Below are positions 62,242-64,000 of a stretch of DNA of 64,000 nt, piece by piece. The DNA comes from Hofstenia miamia (Eukaryota; Xenacoelomorpha; Acoela): contig SCFE01000112.1 of NCBI GenBank assembly GCA_004352715.1, forward strand, positions 1,225,122 through 1,289,121, in the 5' to 3' direction. The translations under genes and the position numbers were made by a program. The number at the start of each line of letters is the position of its first letter. The stretch's first letter is position 1. Under the pieces are notes generated by a model. The model was not told where the DNA came from. It ran no database searches and worked only from the letters and a program-made list of their open reading frames with translations.

Positions 62242-62304
62242 AGCATCAGTGTTCAATGAAGCCATCAAGCCTACAAAGTGGTTCACAATATGCTTCAATT
62301 GATG
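62242..62304 (+). CDS. robo: Robo exon: cytoplasmic region with a possible CC0-like motif
   Basis: 63-nt exon encoding EHQCSMKPSSLQSGSQYASI and D. S-Q-Y-A-S-I-D resembles the CC0 tyrosine motif (A-I-Y-S-S-I-D) of Robo tails, a phosphorylation site in known Robos. Acceptor TTATTTTTAG ends at 62241. Donor GTAATA follows 62304. Phase 1 at both ends. Confidence 0.72.
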
Positions 62305-62370
62305 GTAATACTGGTACTTGAATTAATGCTATTGGTTTATATAATACGCAACTTTAGATTATTCACATAT

Positions 62371-62373
<3 letters not shown>

Positions 62374-62423
<50 letters not shown>
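62374..62423. repeat. (TA)n microsatellite
   Basis: Perfect alternating TA tract of about 50 bp. Confidence 0.95.
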
Positions 62424-62425
<2 letters not shown>

Positions 62426-63479
62426 AGTTTTTATTGATATTACATGCAATTAAAATGAGAAGCTTCTTTACAATTTCTGAAATCCAATTTTTAATCTATG
62501 CCTTTCTAATTTAAAAACGCATTATTCAAAATTAATATTTAGAAACAATTTACAGCGATTTTAACAAGAACATTGTCTAAGTTCTATTTTACCCTATCTA
62601 GAATAGATATGCTCTTGAAACACCCTCTTAAAATATATCGTTATTTCTCGAATTTAGGGAGGGAAAGACTTAACCCTGATATTTTTTACTTTTCCTAAAA
62701 TTTTGTTAGCAATACTAATTTCTAAAAAATATTCATACTTCTCTTATATTTTGTAGTTTATACTAATCTTATTGCAAAAATATCATTATCTTCATCGTTT
62801 AACTCGTTCTGTGATGTCATGTCAGCATGATATAGAATCATTATTTCCTCAAAGTGTTCACTCTTTCAGTGGCCACCCTCTTGCCAAATTCCAGTGTTAT
62901 TCAATTTTTTTGACACTACAATCAATTTGCCGATGCAGCATCCACTATGTCGCCATAACACCATGAAATCGAATAATTTTATTCCTTAATTGTTTAGTCA
63001 ATTATTGGCTACCAGCCTGCCAATTTTTACTATCAGGTCATTAGAAATTATGATTTTCTGAAGTATTAATGTAATATATTCCTTCTCAATGGCAATCCCG
63101 TTAAGTATTTTGGTCCCTTGTGGTCTTATGGCATTACTTCTATTTCATATCATTTACTGAAAGGAATGATAAATTATTAGTGAAAGTCTGTTGCTCTTGG
63201 TGACAGTCCTGCAGTAGTCAAATTTGTAACATCAGAGAGGCAGGAATGATAAGTTTGAATTAGATGCTTAGTTAATGGAGCAGCGACATTAACATTTGTA
63301 ATGTCTCCTTACTTCTTAAATTTTAAAACAAATTTATTACTAACATTTTAAAGCAGTTTGGAAATCATTTAAATTTCCCGCTTCGGGAACTTCAAATAAT
63401 GAAACCTAATATTTGATTTTGAAATATACTTTATATAATACACTGTAGTCCAATACGTATACTTCATAGGTGTAAACCG

Positions 63480-63565
63480 GTCGGGTCAACCGGCGTGACC
63501 GGCACCGGTCAGACCGGTGCAGGTCGGGTCGGGTCAGTATTTTACGACCGGCCGGTTTGAACCGG
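63480..63565. repeat. CCGGT-motif-rich island
   Basis: GC-rich island in AT-rich DNA. It has about ten copies of CCGG/CCGGT/GGTCGGGTC-type words, in both orientations, including ACCGGCACCGGTCAGACCGG. No protein or RNA gene recognised. Confidence 0.7.
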
Positions 63566-63569
63566 TCAA

Positions 63570-63931
63570 ATACGACTGAGTGAATGAAAAAGATTTAGCT
63601 TCTTTTGATTGAATTTTGTGAAATCCGTAATTTCATCATGTTTAATCTCCAAAATTTCAAAATTCTATGCAACTGGCTAAAAATTGGGATTTACTAGAGG
63701 ATATTTTTTCGATAATTGACATAATTGCATCACTTGTAAAGGAGTTGGTCGATTTGTATGTGTAGTATTTTTTCAAATAATTTAGTAAGAGGTTGCGTTA
63801 TTCAGATTGGCCTATAATTTTTAGCAACAAGGGGATCTCCAATTTTATATAAAGGTGTTATATCTGATTTTTTCATTATCTCCAGAAATTCGTTTTCAAC
63901 GATGCATTGACTAAGTGCAAATAATAGGTGG
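63570..63931 (-). pseudogene. Second non-LTR reverse transcriptase fragment
   Basis: The minus strand reads CSHLLFALSQCIVENEFLEI, then MKKSDITPLYKIGDPLVAKN and YRPI, followed by TGA (63802-63804). A shifted frame then reads LTKLFEKILHIQIDQLLYK. This is the I-x-P-L-x-K-x-G-D...N-Y-R-P-I...FEKI block typical of Jockey/CR1/I-clade RTs. It is broken by a stop and a frameshift, and may continue beyond the window. Confidence 0.78.
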
Positions 63932-64000
63932 CTGCAAAAAAATGAGACTAGAAAAAAGGCATATTACTTTTGAACTACTGAACGTAACAACTCAAGAAAG

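Larger units (their letters stand above)
1840..62304 (+). other. robo: Roundabout (Robo/SAX-3) family receptor gene, partial, 21 exons
   Basis: Robo proteins are single-pass axon-guidance receptors that bind Slit through their N-terminal Ig domains. Joining exons by GT...AG splice sites and codon phase gives five Ig domains with a Cys...Trp...Cys pattern, three FN3 domains, one hydrophobic helix followed by a basic stop-transfer sequence, then a Ser/Gly-rich tail. The 5 Ig + 3 FN3 + TM order is diagnostic of Robo. Local landmarks agree: an FLQDPKDQTVELG-type start of Ig2, PEFISMPSNQEV in Ig3, and FQNGIIIGYYVW in FN3-3. Ig1 and Ig4 are unusually divergent. The signal peptide, start codon, conserved CC motifs and stop codon were not securely located. 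Introns range from 46 nt to about 10 kb. The family assignment is strong; orthology to a particular Robo paralogue is not established. Confidence 0.88.
62305..64000 (+). other. Downstream region, probably intron or 3' part of the Robo gene
   Basis: Contains a long TA tract (62374-62423), a possible exon start at 62757 that soon meets a stop, a CCGG-rich island (63480-63565) and a minus-strand RT fragment (63570-63931). No secure further Robo exon. Confidence 0.5.

Noticed and set aside
1-64000. CRISPR arrays, operons, bacterial genes, tRNA or rRNA genes
   Set aside because: None seen. The window is intron-rich eukaryotic DNA, and the regular repeats are microsatellites and transposons.

Overview
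This is AT-rich eukaryotic (animal) genomic DNA. It has GT...AG introns, exons of 21-194 nt separated by introns of up to about 10 kb, many long (TA)n microsatellites, and four assembly gaps. Nothing bacterial is visible. The host cannot be identified from the window. The protein is a divergent invertebrate-type Roundabout, and a DUF4817-type mariner relic is of a kind common in arthropod genomes, so an arthropod or other fast-evolving invertebrate is plausible but unproven.

One gene dominates. From about 1840 to at least 62304 on the + strand, 21 exons can be chained with compatible splice phases (apart from one 1-nt disruption). They encode five Ig domains, three fibronectin type III domains, one transmembrane helix and the start of a serine-rich cytoplasmic tail. 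This is the Roundabout (Robo/SAX-3) axon-guidance receptor architecture. The in-window exons total about 2.83 kb (about 940 codons). The true start codon and signal peptide, and the rest of the tail with the stop codon, were not securely found. They may lie outside the window.

Layout: Ig1 (1840-3444), Ig2 (13241-14291), Ig3 (19459-29814), Ig4 (33312-36583, with a 1-nt frameshift), Ig5 (39360-47982), FN3-1 (end of the 47789-47982 exon to 48773), FN3-2 and FN3-3 (50234-53547, with the last FN3 exon repeated at 54114-54285 across a 1-N gap), transmembrane exon (54777-54908), and cytoplasmic exons (54957-62304).

The introns are a graveyard of transposons. They hold a broken DUF4817-type mariner with terminal inverted repeats and a small hAT-like element nested in its 5' leader. 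Two more hAT-like non-autonomous elements have 8-bp target duplications (one of them degenerate). There is a hAT transposase C-terminal relic, a TTAA-flanked piggyBac-like element, a pair of about 175-bp palindromic MITEs, and long-arm inverted-repeat elements. There are also decayed non-LTR retrotransposon reverse transcriptases on the minus strand. A separate minus-strand pseudogene-like reading frame with two internal stops lies in the first Robo intron.

No new biological system was found. The most useful observations concern gene-model integrity (frameshift, falsely duplicated exon), two very short introns with a 21-nt microexon, and the transposon nesting.
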